Part shown: positions 45,112 through 54,417 of the stretch, piece by piece
Position numbering within the stretch: position 1 is the stretch's first letter
Layout: every line of letters begins with the position of its first letter
NCBI RefSeq assembly: GCF_018446385.1
Contig: NC_055992.1
Coordinates: forward strand, 102,938,947 to 103,002,946
Source: Zingiber officinale
Taxonomy: Eukaryota; Streptophyta; Magnoliopsida; Zingiberales; Zingiberaceae
Length of the DNA: 64,000 bases
Reading direction: 5' to 3'
Translations under genes and position numbers: made by a program
The notes under the pieces: model-generated
The model's database searches: none
What the model saw: the letters and a program-made list of their open reading frames with translations, nothing else
What the model was told of the DNA's origin: nothing

Positions 45112-45539
45112 ACAAGCCATGAAATGTGCCAAGTGGTTTGGAGACGGACTTGAGTCTCAAACCTAGGGTTTTGGCACAATTAGTTTATGTTTCATGCAAG
45201 AAATATGACAATTGGGGTCATATAGCATGAAAATTGGTTTTGGATGTATAAATGCCATATAAACCAATGCTAGGGATGCATTGTGGGTTAATATGGGCAA
45301 ATACATCAAGAGGAAGCCAAAACTAGGACTTTAGGTCAAGGTTCAATTGAACTTTTTAGCTAGTTTTGAGTTTTGTGTCAATCTTGGGATTGGTGATAGA
45401 TACATTTTTGAATGTATTTTTCCCAAGTAGACATGGGTAAAACAGACCTCTCCACAAAATTTGGGGATTTTTGGAGGTCTGTGGAATTATTGGTGCATTT
45501 CTGAAATTGGGTCAGAAATGCTGAAAAAGGCTGAAAAAC

Positions 45540-45655
45540 TGTGCCAGTCGACTGCTAAAACATGCAATCGACTGGCTGGAAATAGAAGCATTCTGTTCGC
45601 TCAACCAGTAGCGACCAGTCGACTGGCACTTCTTGCAGTCGACTGATACCAGTCT
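45540..45655. repeat. CAGTCGACTG palindromes inside the element
   Basis: CCAGTCGACTGC, CAATCGACTGG, CCAGTCGACTGG and GCAGTCGACTGA occur within 110 bp of noncoding internal sequence, about 520-640 bases before the 3' LTR. They carry the same core palindrome as the LTRs of the same element. Between 45,112 and 45,540 no gene is seen. Confidence 0.85.
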
Positions 45656-45802
45656 GAAATTGTTTTCAGCACTGGATTTTGACCAAGTCAACTCATACAA
45701 GTGTATGAAATCCATGGGGGATAAACACACGAGTTTAGGGTCAATTGGAATGACAAGTTTTCAACAATTGGGATATTGTTGGAGGACCTTTTGGATGTTA
45801 GG

Positions 45803-46176
45803 CAAAGGGGGAGAAGTAAGGTTTAGTTGGGAAAACCTAAAAGTGCCTTTGCGTAGGGGGAGCCTTGGGATAGGTTCTTAAAAAGCCCGTTGTAAAAATC
45901 CTAGCTCATGGGGAGCATAGGTGTAGGGAGAGCCTTGGGATAGGTTCAAATGCATGATGCATTGTTACGGCGGTTGCCAAGTGTGTAACCTTGGCAACGT
46001 AAGTCCATTCGGCGTTGTAAGTCCAAGTGTGTAGCCTTGGCATCATAAGACCATTCGGCGGAGTAAGTCCAAGTGTGTAGCCTTGGCATCGTAAGTCCAT
46101 TGTATGTATTAGCATGTTTATTTGCTATTTGTTTTCCCTAACTTAAACGTATTGTCAAACACCAAAAAGGGGGAGA
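45803..46176 (+). other. Multiple polypurine-tract-like motifs and a 46-bp tandem repeat
   Basis: AAAGGGGGAGAAG at about 45805, TAGGGGGAGCC at about 45857, a weaker TAGGGAGAGCC at about 45929 and the terminal AAAAAGGGGGAGA at 46164-46176 repeat the polypurine tract. In between, 45979-46100, three units of 46 bp contain AAGTGTGTAGCCTTGGCATC and AAGTCCATTCGGCG. Multiplied tracts before the 3' LTR are reported for Sireviruses. Confidence 0.75.
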
Positions 46177-46177
46177 T

Positions 46178-47143
46178 TGTTGGAGCAATCCCAATGGTCC
46201 GTGCGACCATGTGTTTTGGCGTTTGGGCAAAGGGTTTAAGTTAGGTTCACCCTTGTATTTGATATGTGTATTTGAGTTGTGCAGGTTTGCAGGATACACA
46301 TGTGACTCAGGTTGATGGCTTCGGGTCTGGTGAAGGATGGAGCATCTGAGGAACCATGGACAAGGCAGCGAGGACAAGGGCCGAGGGAATCGACTTCGAG
46401 GCATACGCGAAGGATGATATTGGGGACGAGCCGCGGACTTGAATGCATCCGAGGGACGAGAGCCAAAGGAAATAGGCTTGAAGGTAAAAAGTCAAAGCTG
46501 CAAAGGAAGCATCAAGTGAGTCATAAGGGTGAGGGTACGAGTGCACGAGAGATTGTACTCGGAGTAAAATCTTAGTTTTTAGGGTTTTACTGTAGCGCTA
46601 CTGTAGCAGTACTGTAGCGCTACTGTAGCAGTACTGTAGCAGTCGACTGCATGTTTTGGCAGTCGACTGGTGCAGTCGACTGGGTCAGTCGACTGCATGT
46701 TTTAGCAGTCGACTGGTAGGCGGGGTTTTCCAACCCGTGGCCTATAAAACCAAAGCTTGGGAGCTTGGTTTGAGTTGACGAAATAGAGGTGGTTAATCTC
46801 TATTAGTAGTCTACCTGTGCCCTAGCGTCAAAGGAGCTCTTGTGAGGGTTGTGGTGAGGTTTCTCCACCCACAAGGAGGTTTGAGCTAGCCGGAAGTTTT
46901 TCGGGGAGTAATCCACCGAAGGATCGGGATCGTCCACCTTACGGACACGCCGTGGAGTAGGAGCTTTATCTCCGAACCACGTAAATGATCGTGTAGCTTG
47001 GTTTGCATTCTTTCCTTTAGTATTTAGCTTTCTACTTGTTTTGTTTGCATTTTCGCTTGCGCACTAACGTTGTAGAAAGAAGCGAGTATTTGGGGGCGCC
47101 ATCTATCCAACCCCCCTTCAAGCCGGCCGAACGATCCCCAACA
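46178..47143 (+). mobile_element. 3' LTR of the gag-only element
   Basis: It is nearly identical to the 5' LTR except in the palindrome block at 46590-46715, which has five CAGTCGACTG words and lacks the approximately 60-bp spacer of the 5' copy. A TATA box, CCTATAAAACC, lies near 46740. It ends CCCCAACA before gttac. Confidence 0.9.
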
Positions 47144-48387
47144 GTTACTTGATTCGAAGACTTCGACGACCCCTACTCCAAGACTCACGATCCCTCGAAT
47201 TGTATCGATGGATCCACTATAAACTTCTTTTGGAACCGCCGGAAGAGAAAATCAAATACAAGTACGAAAAACGGGGAAGTGTAACAGCCTACACTTTCAT
47301 TTTACAAGTATGAAAAATGTACAAAAATATTAAATCGTTATCAACACTTTAGAAATGTAGAATCTGAACGGGATCGTGTATTGGTGTTGGTGTGCTGACA
47401 ATAGTCGGATGTTCTCAGAGCAGTAGTGCAACAAACCATAGTTGAAGCAGCAGAAGAGTTGTTGAAGCTTGTAGAACTAATGGATTCATTGTGCTGCTCG
47501 AACACTTCTTTTAAAAAAAGTTGAGGGCACCTCCAAGCTCATTGGAGGTGCATCCAACCTTAGGTTTAATCTCTTAAACCTTAGTCATGATAAACAACAA
47601 GGACTCCGGCTTCTATCCACTCGAGGGCCCCTGCCAAGCGCTTCAAGGCACCTCCAAGCACGAATCAGGGGGGGCCTCCAGTGCACTCCAGGGCACCTCC
47701 CCCACAAATCAAACTTTATCTTCGTGAGGGTGCCTCCAACGGGCCTGGGCCCTTCCAAGTCTGCTCCGAGGTGCCTTTAGTCAGCTCTGAGGCGTCTCGG
47801 CACTATTCATCCAAGGTTGATTTTTGCTACCTTAGTCCTACAAAGTGTGTTAGTCCAAAATAAAATGTAACCTGCAAAATAAATTTAGCATGATAATAAA
47901 ATAATATTATTAATTAAATCTTGGATGTCCAAGACTATGATCTAGTCATGGTCATAGTTTAGGTATCCAAAATATACCTAAACTGGATCAACGCCTAAAG
48001 TCCCTAATTGGGGTTCGTCATCACTATAACACTCTCTTCCAGTGACTTACCTTACTTACCATGAAGAATCGTTTGACTTGCCTTTGACCCATCAGGTCTT
48101 CTCGCCAGTCGCCAGGTCCACAGATCCAACTGGACTTTGACAAGTTGTCAGGTCCCGCGGACCCAGCCGGACTTCCCGCCAGATATCGAATCACTCCTTG
48201 ACCTATCTGGACTTCCCATCATCTATCAAGTTTAACAAACCTAACTAGATTTCAACCTGGTCCTTCAAACTCGTCAAGTCTCGCACACTTAGTAACAAAG
48301 TTAGATCACATCACACCGAATTTTAATCCATTTGTCATTTATCAAAACCTAAGTTTGATCATTGTTGCTTACTGCACCAACATAAGC

Positions 48388-49690
48388 AGTCTTGATTGGC
48401 CGGGGCTGCCTCTCCCCTTCTCTTCTTTCCGCACACGTCGTCTTGTCCCCGCCTCCGGCTCACAGATCCTCCGCCTCCAGCCCGGGATTCCCCCCCCCCC
48501 CCCTCTCTCCTTAGCCTTCGTAGGGGTCGCCCCTCTCACACTTGTTGACAGTCTCACTCATGCCGCCTCTCCCTCTTCTCTTTTGTGAGATGTCATCGCC
48601 GTAGGGACATGCATCGCCTCCCTCGACATGATGTCATTGCCTTCACAAGCCAATAGCCGCTGACGTTGCTCTACAACCCCCCTCAAGCATACCTCGGTCG
48701 TTGGTGCTGCTACCGACACACCCAATGCCAAATCCGACCGTCCAACGCCCCTGCCCTCAAGTTCGATGCTGATCTGGGCTCCAATCAGTACCACCGTACG
48801 ACCCTAATCCTGATCCGACCTTTGGGTCACCATTGCCTTACCTTGTTGTTGTGTTCTAGCATTGGAGTTGTCCGGTCTTTGAGCCATTGTTGTGTTCCAA
48901 CATTGTAGTTGTTCAGCCTTCAAGTCGATGTGGTGTTCCGACCTGTGAGTTGTGGTTGTATTCTGGCTCGCAAGCCGATGTTCTATTTTTGGCCTTCGTG
49001 TCATTGTTGTGTTCCGAGCTTCGAGTCGTTGTCATATTCTGGCTTGCGTGTCACTACTATATTCCAGCTGCGTGTCGTCTTCCGGATCCATGTCACATCC
49101 GACTCCGTGCTGTCGCCTCCAAATCCATGCTGCATCTAGCTTTGTGTCGTCGCCTCCAGATCCATACCACATTCGGCTCTGTGTCATCGTCTCTAACTCC
49201 TCATAATCACCTCCAGTTTCGTGCCACTTTTAGTTCATTTTTGCTGATTTGATATATTTTACATTCAGTTATTTCATTATAATAATGCTTATTTTTTTAT
49301 TTCTATGATCAAAAATTGACTTGAATGTTAGATGATCAAACCGAGACAACACTCAGTCTATTTTCTAATAATTTTATAGGCACCATTAACCAAAGACGAC
49401 TTTCGAACACCTTTGATTCTTATCTTTTTGGGAGGTTTAGAGATTCAGTCAATATAAAAGAGTCAATATAAAAGAGAGCTCACCTCTCCTCCCTTCACGT
49501 CATGACAAGTTGATCAATATGCCAACTATATCATCCATTATTCTCGGCTTCTGGACGGGATTAGAGTCCACCCTCAACGCTTATTTTAACCTCTTATGTT
49601 TTTAGGGAATTCGTGAATCTTCCTCTTCATCGTGCCGCGGCTACCTACCCCTCGACAGTTTTTGTTTTGCTGAGTCATCAGACCAGACAA
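48388..49690. repeat. Degenerate repeat region without a gene
   Basis: There is a run of 14 C near 48491. From about 48830 to 49230 variants of TTGTGTTCCxACxTTCGAGT and, after 49090, of TCGCCTCCAGATCCATxC recur with a period of roughly 45 bp. Many short frames on both strands reflect this. 49,250-49,690 is AT-rich with nothing recognised. Confidence 0.5.
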
Positions 49691-49839
49691 GAACAGATGA
49701 GTTTATTATTTTCCGCACTAGTTATTATAATTACAATGATAATATATAGTTTAAATATGACTGACTATAAAACCAGATGAAACACATAGATGAACTGTAG
49801 AAGTAGTGTGTATATATAGATATAGCAGGGTTCAGGTGA

Positions 49840-50847
49840 TCAGAGGTTCCAGATGGAGACGGGCAATCCAAGGTCATCGTGCACGTCATCCAGCTGCGGC
49901 GCCCCGCCGTCTTCCGCCTCGTCGACAGGGTGGCCTTCCAAAGCCCGCATCTCCATCAACGTGTCCCAGTTGAAGTCGCCGCCCATCTGGTGCAACTCCG
50001 AGCCCCCTGCGCTGCCCTGGTCCATCGATACCGTCCCGCTGTTACAGCCACTCGCCTCCTCTTCCCGCGTCAGCATAAGCACAGGCTCCGCCTCTCTGCT
50101 ATTCTCCTCCTCCGGCGCCTTCAGCACCCCTAGCTGCTGCAGGAACTCCTTCAGATCAATCTGCGGTTTCTCCGCTCTCGCCGGCGCCGGATCCACCACT
50201 TGGTCGATGCCTCGGCGGTCTCCACCTAGCGAGATCTCCAGCTGCGTCTCTATCGGCGCCAATGGCGTCCGGAACCCGCCGCCTGAATTACTGCAGGAGG
50301 CGGTGGAAGAGAGAAGCTGAGGAGTAGGAGGACGAGGAGGAGGAGGAGGCCTCGTTTTATTTTCGGAATTGTTCTTGAGTTCCTGGAGGCGCTGGTGGAT
50401 GACGTGGACGTTGTGCTGGGCGTTGAGGTTGAGGAGGCCGCAGGAGGGGACGGCGGCGCCAGTGGCTGAGGTCACAGTGACGCCGCCCTTGGAGGCGGCC
50501 GGCAGCCACTTGAAAGGCCTGCCGTGGAGGTGCGACGACGAGGCGCTCGGCTTGAGCAGGTGGGAGGAGGCGGACGTAGCGCGGAGGTGGGGCAGGTTGA
50601 CGTAGGCGTCGGGGCCGTAGAGCCGTCGCGCCGCCTCATCGTAGGCCAGCGCGGCCTCCTCGGCGGTGGCGAAGGAACCGAGCCAGAGGCGCGTCCGCTT
50701 CTTCGGCTCGCGAATCTCCGCCACCCACTTCCCCCACGTCCTCTGCCGGACGCCGCGGTACTCACAGGAGGCATTCTGGGGCCCGCCCTTGCCCCTCGCT
50801 GGCCCCTTCTTCCAAGGCCGCAGCGGCGCCTTCCGGAGATTCTCCAT
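49840..50847 (-). CDS. DREB2-type AP2/ERF transcription factor, 335 aa, intronless
   Basis: A nuclear factor expected to bind DRE/CRT (RCCGAC) elements of stress-responsive promoters. A basic stretch [11 protein letters not shown] (residues 12-22) is a likely nuclear signal and typical of DREB2 proteins. The AP2 domain spans about 30-87 ([51 protein letters not shown]), with the DREB-type Val and Glu at residues 42 and 47. A Pro-rich run lies near 166-176. The C-terminal half is acidic with FNWDTL and [11 protein letters not shown], a plausible activation region. Single exon as in most DREBs. The N-terminus and AP2 domain look most like the DREB2D/2F branch; the exact subgroup is an inference. 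GC content is much higher than the surroundings. Confidence 0.9.
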   Translation of the reverse strand: MENLRKAPLRPWKKGPARGKGGPQNASCEYRGVRQRTWGKWVAEIREPKKRTRLWLGSFATAEEAALAYDEAARRLYGPDAYVNLPHLRATSASSHLLKPSASSSHLHGRPFKWLPAASKGGVTVTSATGAAVPSCGLLNLNAQHNVHVIHQRLQELKNNSENKTRPPPPPRPPTPQLLSSTASCSNSGGGFRTPLAPIETQLEISLGGDRRGIDQVVDPAPARAEKPQIDLKEFLQQLGVLKAPEEENSREAEPVLMLTREEEASGCNSGTVSMDQGSAGGSELHQMGGDFNWDTLMEMRALEGHPVDEAEDGGAPQLDDVHDDLGLPVSIWNL

Positions 50848-51862
50848 CGAACAATCTACGTACGTCCTCAGTAGCCCAGCGAAGTGGAGTGGAATGAGAT
50901 GTATAGTTAGTTAGCACACAGAGCGTGGTGTGTCATGTGGTGCATGCATGGCTTAAATAAATGCTGTCACGGTCGGAGTTTGGCTCTCTGGAGACGCACT
51001 GCATGCGACCGTTTCAATTTGAAGTTTAAATCGTTCATCCTAAGCATGCATGGAGATTGAAGGGGTATTACCGTATAGGCGTATACGTACGTGCGTGCAT
51101 CGGTGCATGTGAGCAGAGGGGGGCATGGCACTTTGACCTAGATAGCTACCAACCTCATTCCCGTCATGCATGAGCATGTGAGTTGAGGAAGAAGAAGAGA
51201 GGGAGTGGCATTGATTGAGTTTATGGCCTATGGGAGAGGTTCCACCTCTCGATCATTTTTGGTTTTCACGGGGCCTTCTTCTGCTCACGATCTATCACAT
51301 GTTGCTGATGAACTAGCTAGCTACTGTGATCTCCTCGAGATCCACTGTCTGATACCATCTCACCGTTTTGTCCATGCCTTTGTCCCCCGGCCTCTATTTT
51401 GCCTGCATGCAATGGCAATGCAATGGCCAAGTTGAGTTTAATTATATTGTGAGTGATGTTGAGCTATGCGTCTAGCTTGTTTAGTTAATAGCTAATTAAG
51501 TTCAGTGAAATATATAACATCAAACGATATTGGGCTTCTGAGGACGTGTTGGTCTTGTTGCTAATTCATTTGTCGCATTGGCCCACAATGAAAAAGCGCG
51601 GGTCCAATTTACAATTAAGCCCGAGTAATTTACACACTCACAATTATCACAAAATCAAGATAGTCCGGTGTACGAAGTTTTCATCAATATAGGATTTTAG
51701 AGAAGAGTAAAATTATATTGAATCTATTGTACACAGTCTTATCTTATATTATAATAGACTATTTATGTGATTCAAACTTGATGTACGAGTCACACAATAA
51801 TTTTACCCAACTCAAAATGTAAAAATTAAAATGGGACTCTATTTTAAAATTATCAATATTTC
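50848..51862 (-). promoter_or_regulatory. Upstream region of the DREB gene
   Basis: No other gene is seen. On the minus strand a weak TATA-like TTTATTTAAG lies near 50951-50962. Alternating purine-pyrimidine words such as cgtatacgtacgtgcgtgcatc occur near 51078-51100. Frames at 51205-51435 and others show no domain. Confidence 0.35.
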
Positions 51863-52469
51863 AATATGAGCAGAGCCGACTTTAGGGGGGAGGTGGCTTA
51901 GGGCCTAAGGCCTCCCTATTTTAGGGGCCTCCATGTTATTAAGGTTTTCTATTTGTATTTGGTTTTTATTAAATTTGATAATGAATCAATTTTTTGACGG
52001 ACCAATTAGAACATTCTATCAAGACACTTCGGCTTCTCCAATGCTAACACCAAATATTTACTTTGTATCCACCTCAAACGAGATGACTAATTCAAAAATC
52101 AGGCTCTCACTCACACATCCATTATCAAAAACACTCCTTCTCGAAAGCACTCCAGAGGTGGAGAAATCTTGTATAAAACTCTCAATGCAACAATAAGAAG
52201 AATTAAACAAATACAAAGAATCTCTTACAAGATTTATACAAATGAAATCCTAACTAGCTTCTTCTTCTTGTTTGGGAACGCCTCTTGACCTTGGAAGTGC
52301 AGCAACACTTATCTCCAAGAATTAACTTCAAGATCTAGCGAACTCGATGATAAGAGTGGAGAAGAGATCTGTGAGCGCTGCTGAGAACTATCCACGCAAA
52401 CACTTTTTATCGGGCTGATAACGATTAGTTTTTCAAATTTAATTAACTACCCTAATTGATTAATCCTTC

Positions 52470-52735
52470 CTAATCGATTATCGTAATCGATTAGGAAGCT
52501 TTCTATTCATGCTAAAATAGGCTATAAGCGATTAAGCTTTCTTACTTAATCGCTTACCAAACTCTCTGTGCATTCGCGAAACCCAGGCTTAATCGATTGT
52601 TGTAATCCATTAAGCATTTGTAATCGATTGACCTAATCGATTATGAACCTCTCTGTACACTTCGTGAAAACTACTTAATCATTTACCTTAATCGATTAAA
52701 CTTCAGTAATCGACTAACCTAGTCAATTACCAAGC
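52470..52735. repeat. AATCGATT palindrome cluster, LTR
   Basis: CTAATCGATTATCG, GTAATCGATTAGG, TTAATCGATTGTTG, GTAATCGATTGACC, CTAATCGATTATG and TTAATCGATTAAAC recur over 265 bp, with decayed forms such as aagcgattaagc between them. Confidence 0.85.
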
Positions 52736-53225
52736 CCTAACTTCCAACCCGAAGTGTAGAGTTCATTTACCCAGTATCCGATCAACCGTGACCTGTTGGA
52801 ACTCCTCATTGCCTAGCATCTGGTCAACCTTGACCTGTTGGAACTTCTTCACCAAGTGTCCGGTCAATCCTTTGACCACTTAGACTTTTCTCCTTGTGCC
52901 AAGTATTTGGTCAAACCTTTGACCTACTTGAACTCCTAATCACCAGGTGTCCGGTTAACCTTGACCCACCTAGATTTCCACTGTCTGACTTCACTCACCA
53001 GGACTTCCTCACTGCCTAACTTCACTCACTAGGGTTTTTCACCTGCCTTCACTCACCAGGATATTTTCACTGTCTAGCTTCACTCGCTAGGGATTTTCAC
53101 ACCAAATGTCCAATCTGTTGGTGCGGTTAGCACTAACGATTTAACCCAGGTTTTAATGAATGACAAAATAGGTTAAGTTAGTTTTGTTGTTGATCTAACA
53201 CTCTGACCGAGTGTGCAGGAAAAGT

Positions 53226-53422
53226 CCAGGACAGGTCGACGGGCTGACCTGATGTCTGGCACGAATCCCAACTAGGTTGACGGGCCGACCGGATAGTTAG
53301 CACGAAGTCCAAATGGGTCGACGGGCTGACCGGGTGTTTGGCACGAAGTCCAGCTAGGTCGACGGGTTGATCGGATAGTTGGCATGAAGTCCAGACGGGT
53401 TGAAGGACTGACCTGATGTCTG
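53226..53422. repeat. Array of five two-stem hairpins, about 41-bp period
   Basis: Units at 53226-53259, 53268-53300, 53309-53341, 53350-53382 and 53391-53422 share GGTCGACGGGCTGACC-like inner stems with a gga, ggg or tga bulge on the 3' side. Outer arms differ: CCAGgACA with TGTCTGG, CCAACTA with TAGTTAG, CCAAA with TTTGG, CCAGCTA with TAGTTGG (one G-T pair), CCAGAC with TGTCTGA. Orientation is opposite to the array at 13788-13990, in line with the opposite LTR orientation. Confidence 0.85.
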
Positions 53423-53683
53423 ACAGGTAAGTAAAGGTAAGTCACTGGAGGAAAGTGACTGTGAGGACGCAATACCGAGAAGGGAACTTAGGCGCCGATC
53501 TGACTTAGAACCATTTTGGAACTCTAAGTCGAGATCTTGACTAGATTTCGGTCTCGGAGAGATAGAATCTAATTAATACTATTTCTGTTTATTATAACTG
53601 TGTTAATAATCTGTTTTGCAGGAGATATAAGTGTCTCGGACTAACGTTTTCTTGCAGGTAGGAACCCATTGGAAAACAGGGTC

Positions 53684-53782
53684 CGAGCGCCCGGGAGGTC
53701 CCCGGGCGCCTGGAGGTTCAGGCGCCCGGGAGGTACCCGAGCGCCTGGAAGTCCGGGCGCTCGGGAGGTACCCGGGCACCCG
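53684..53782. repeat. CCCGGGCGCC-type palindrome cluster
   Basis: GCGCCCGGGAGGTCCCCGGGCGCC-like inverted pairs recur about four times in 100 bp, each with a gaggtac or gaggttc spacer. The cluster lies about 110-210 bases before the TATA box of the same LTR. Confidence 0.85.
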
Positions 53783-54417
53783 GAGGCAAAAATATATCCA
53801 CTTCGCGACATCAACACGTGGAGTTCGCTGGTTGACTCGGCTACGTCACATCCAAGACGCCCTGAAGGTTCTAGGTGCTCCGAACCTCATATATAAGGAG
53901 GGTCAAGGCTGAAGTCAGAACAACAACTCATAATCCGCTCTCCTGTGCTCCTGTGACGCTGCGAAGCTCCGACAACGCGCTTCTCTTTTAGTTTCTTCCT
54001 TTGTCGGTATTGTTTTGTTTTTTCATTGGCATTTCTGTACTTAGTTTGTAATAATTTCTGAATTGCTAGTGAATTGCCCATCGAAAGCACCCTTGTGTGC
54101 GGGCCTTGGAGTAGGAGTCGCCAAAGGCTCCGAACCAAGTAAAAAGGTTCTTGTGTTAGCATTGTTTTGATTTCGTCTTTTTCCGCTGCGTACTCTCGAC
54201 CTTTTTAAATCGCTATTCACCCCCCCCCCCTCTTTAGTGAAACTCACGATCCAACACAATCAACACTAATCCACTTAGATTTTCTTCTTCTGCCAACCTT
54301 CCAGTTGGACTTGCCCTTGCCTCACTTCTAGCTAAGACTTTCCTAATCAAGTATCTAGTCAACCTTACCCACTTGAGTCTTCTTCACTGCAAACTGGTCC
54401 AACCTTAACCAGAGGGG

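Larger units (their letters stand above)
42351..47148 (+). mobile_element. Gag-only, Sirevirus-like copia element with TSD gttac
   Basis: LTRs 42356-43367 and 46178-47143 start TGTTGGAGC and end CCCTAACA or CCCCAACA; gttac flanks both sides (42351-42355 and 47144-47148). A primer site TGGTATCAGAGC starts at 43370 and a polypurine tract AAAAAGGGGGAGA ends just before the 3' LTR. The internal 2.8 kb encode only Gag-like frames. Protease, integrase, reverse transcriptase and RNase H are absent. Several copies of the purine tract upstream of the 3' LTR and palindrome-rich LTRs are features known from Sireviruses, hence the assignment. Confidence 0.9.
42211..48387 (-). mobile_element. Solo LTR split by a later element; near-TSD caagc/taagc
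   Basis: The left piece 42216-42350 starts TGTAGAATCGGTGTGC, comparable with the start of the solo LTR at 12969. The right piece 47149-48382 ends GCACCAACA. Flanks are caagc (42211-42215) and taagc (48383-48387), one mismatch. Without the inserted element the LTR is about 1.37 kb. In the right piece, 47500-47810 holds GGAGGTGCCTCC-like palindromes and 48100-48210 remnants of the two-stem hairpins. Confidence 0.7.
53111..54261 (+). mobile_element. Solo LTR, 1.14 kb, with perfect TSD caatc
   Basis: Body 53116-54256, start TGTTGGTGCGG, end CGATCCAACA; caatc at 53111-53115 and 54257-54261. A TATA box (CATATATAAGG) near 53889-53899 gives + orientation. Before it lie five hairpin units (53226-53422) and a GC-rich palindrome cluster (53684-53782). 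The shared U5 block GGAGTAGGAGTCGCC, AAGGCTCCGAACCAAGT is at 54106-54140. Confidence 0.93.

Noticed and set aside
48909-49252. Three overlapping + frames of 76-121 codons
   Set aside because: They translate degenerate approximately 45-bp repeats in all three frames.
51030-51400. Possible miRNA precursor upstream of the DREB gene
   Set aside because: No known mature miRNA sequence and no long paired stem could be found by eye.
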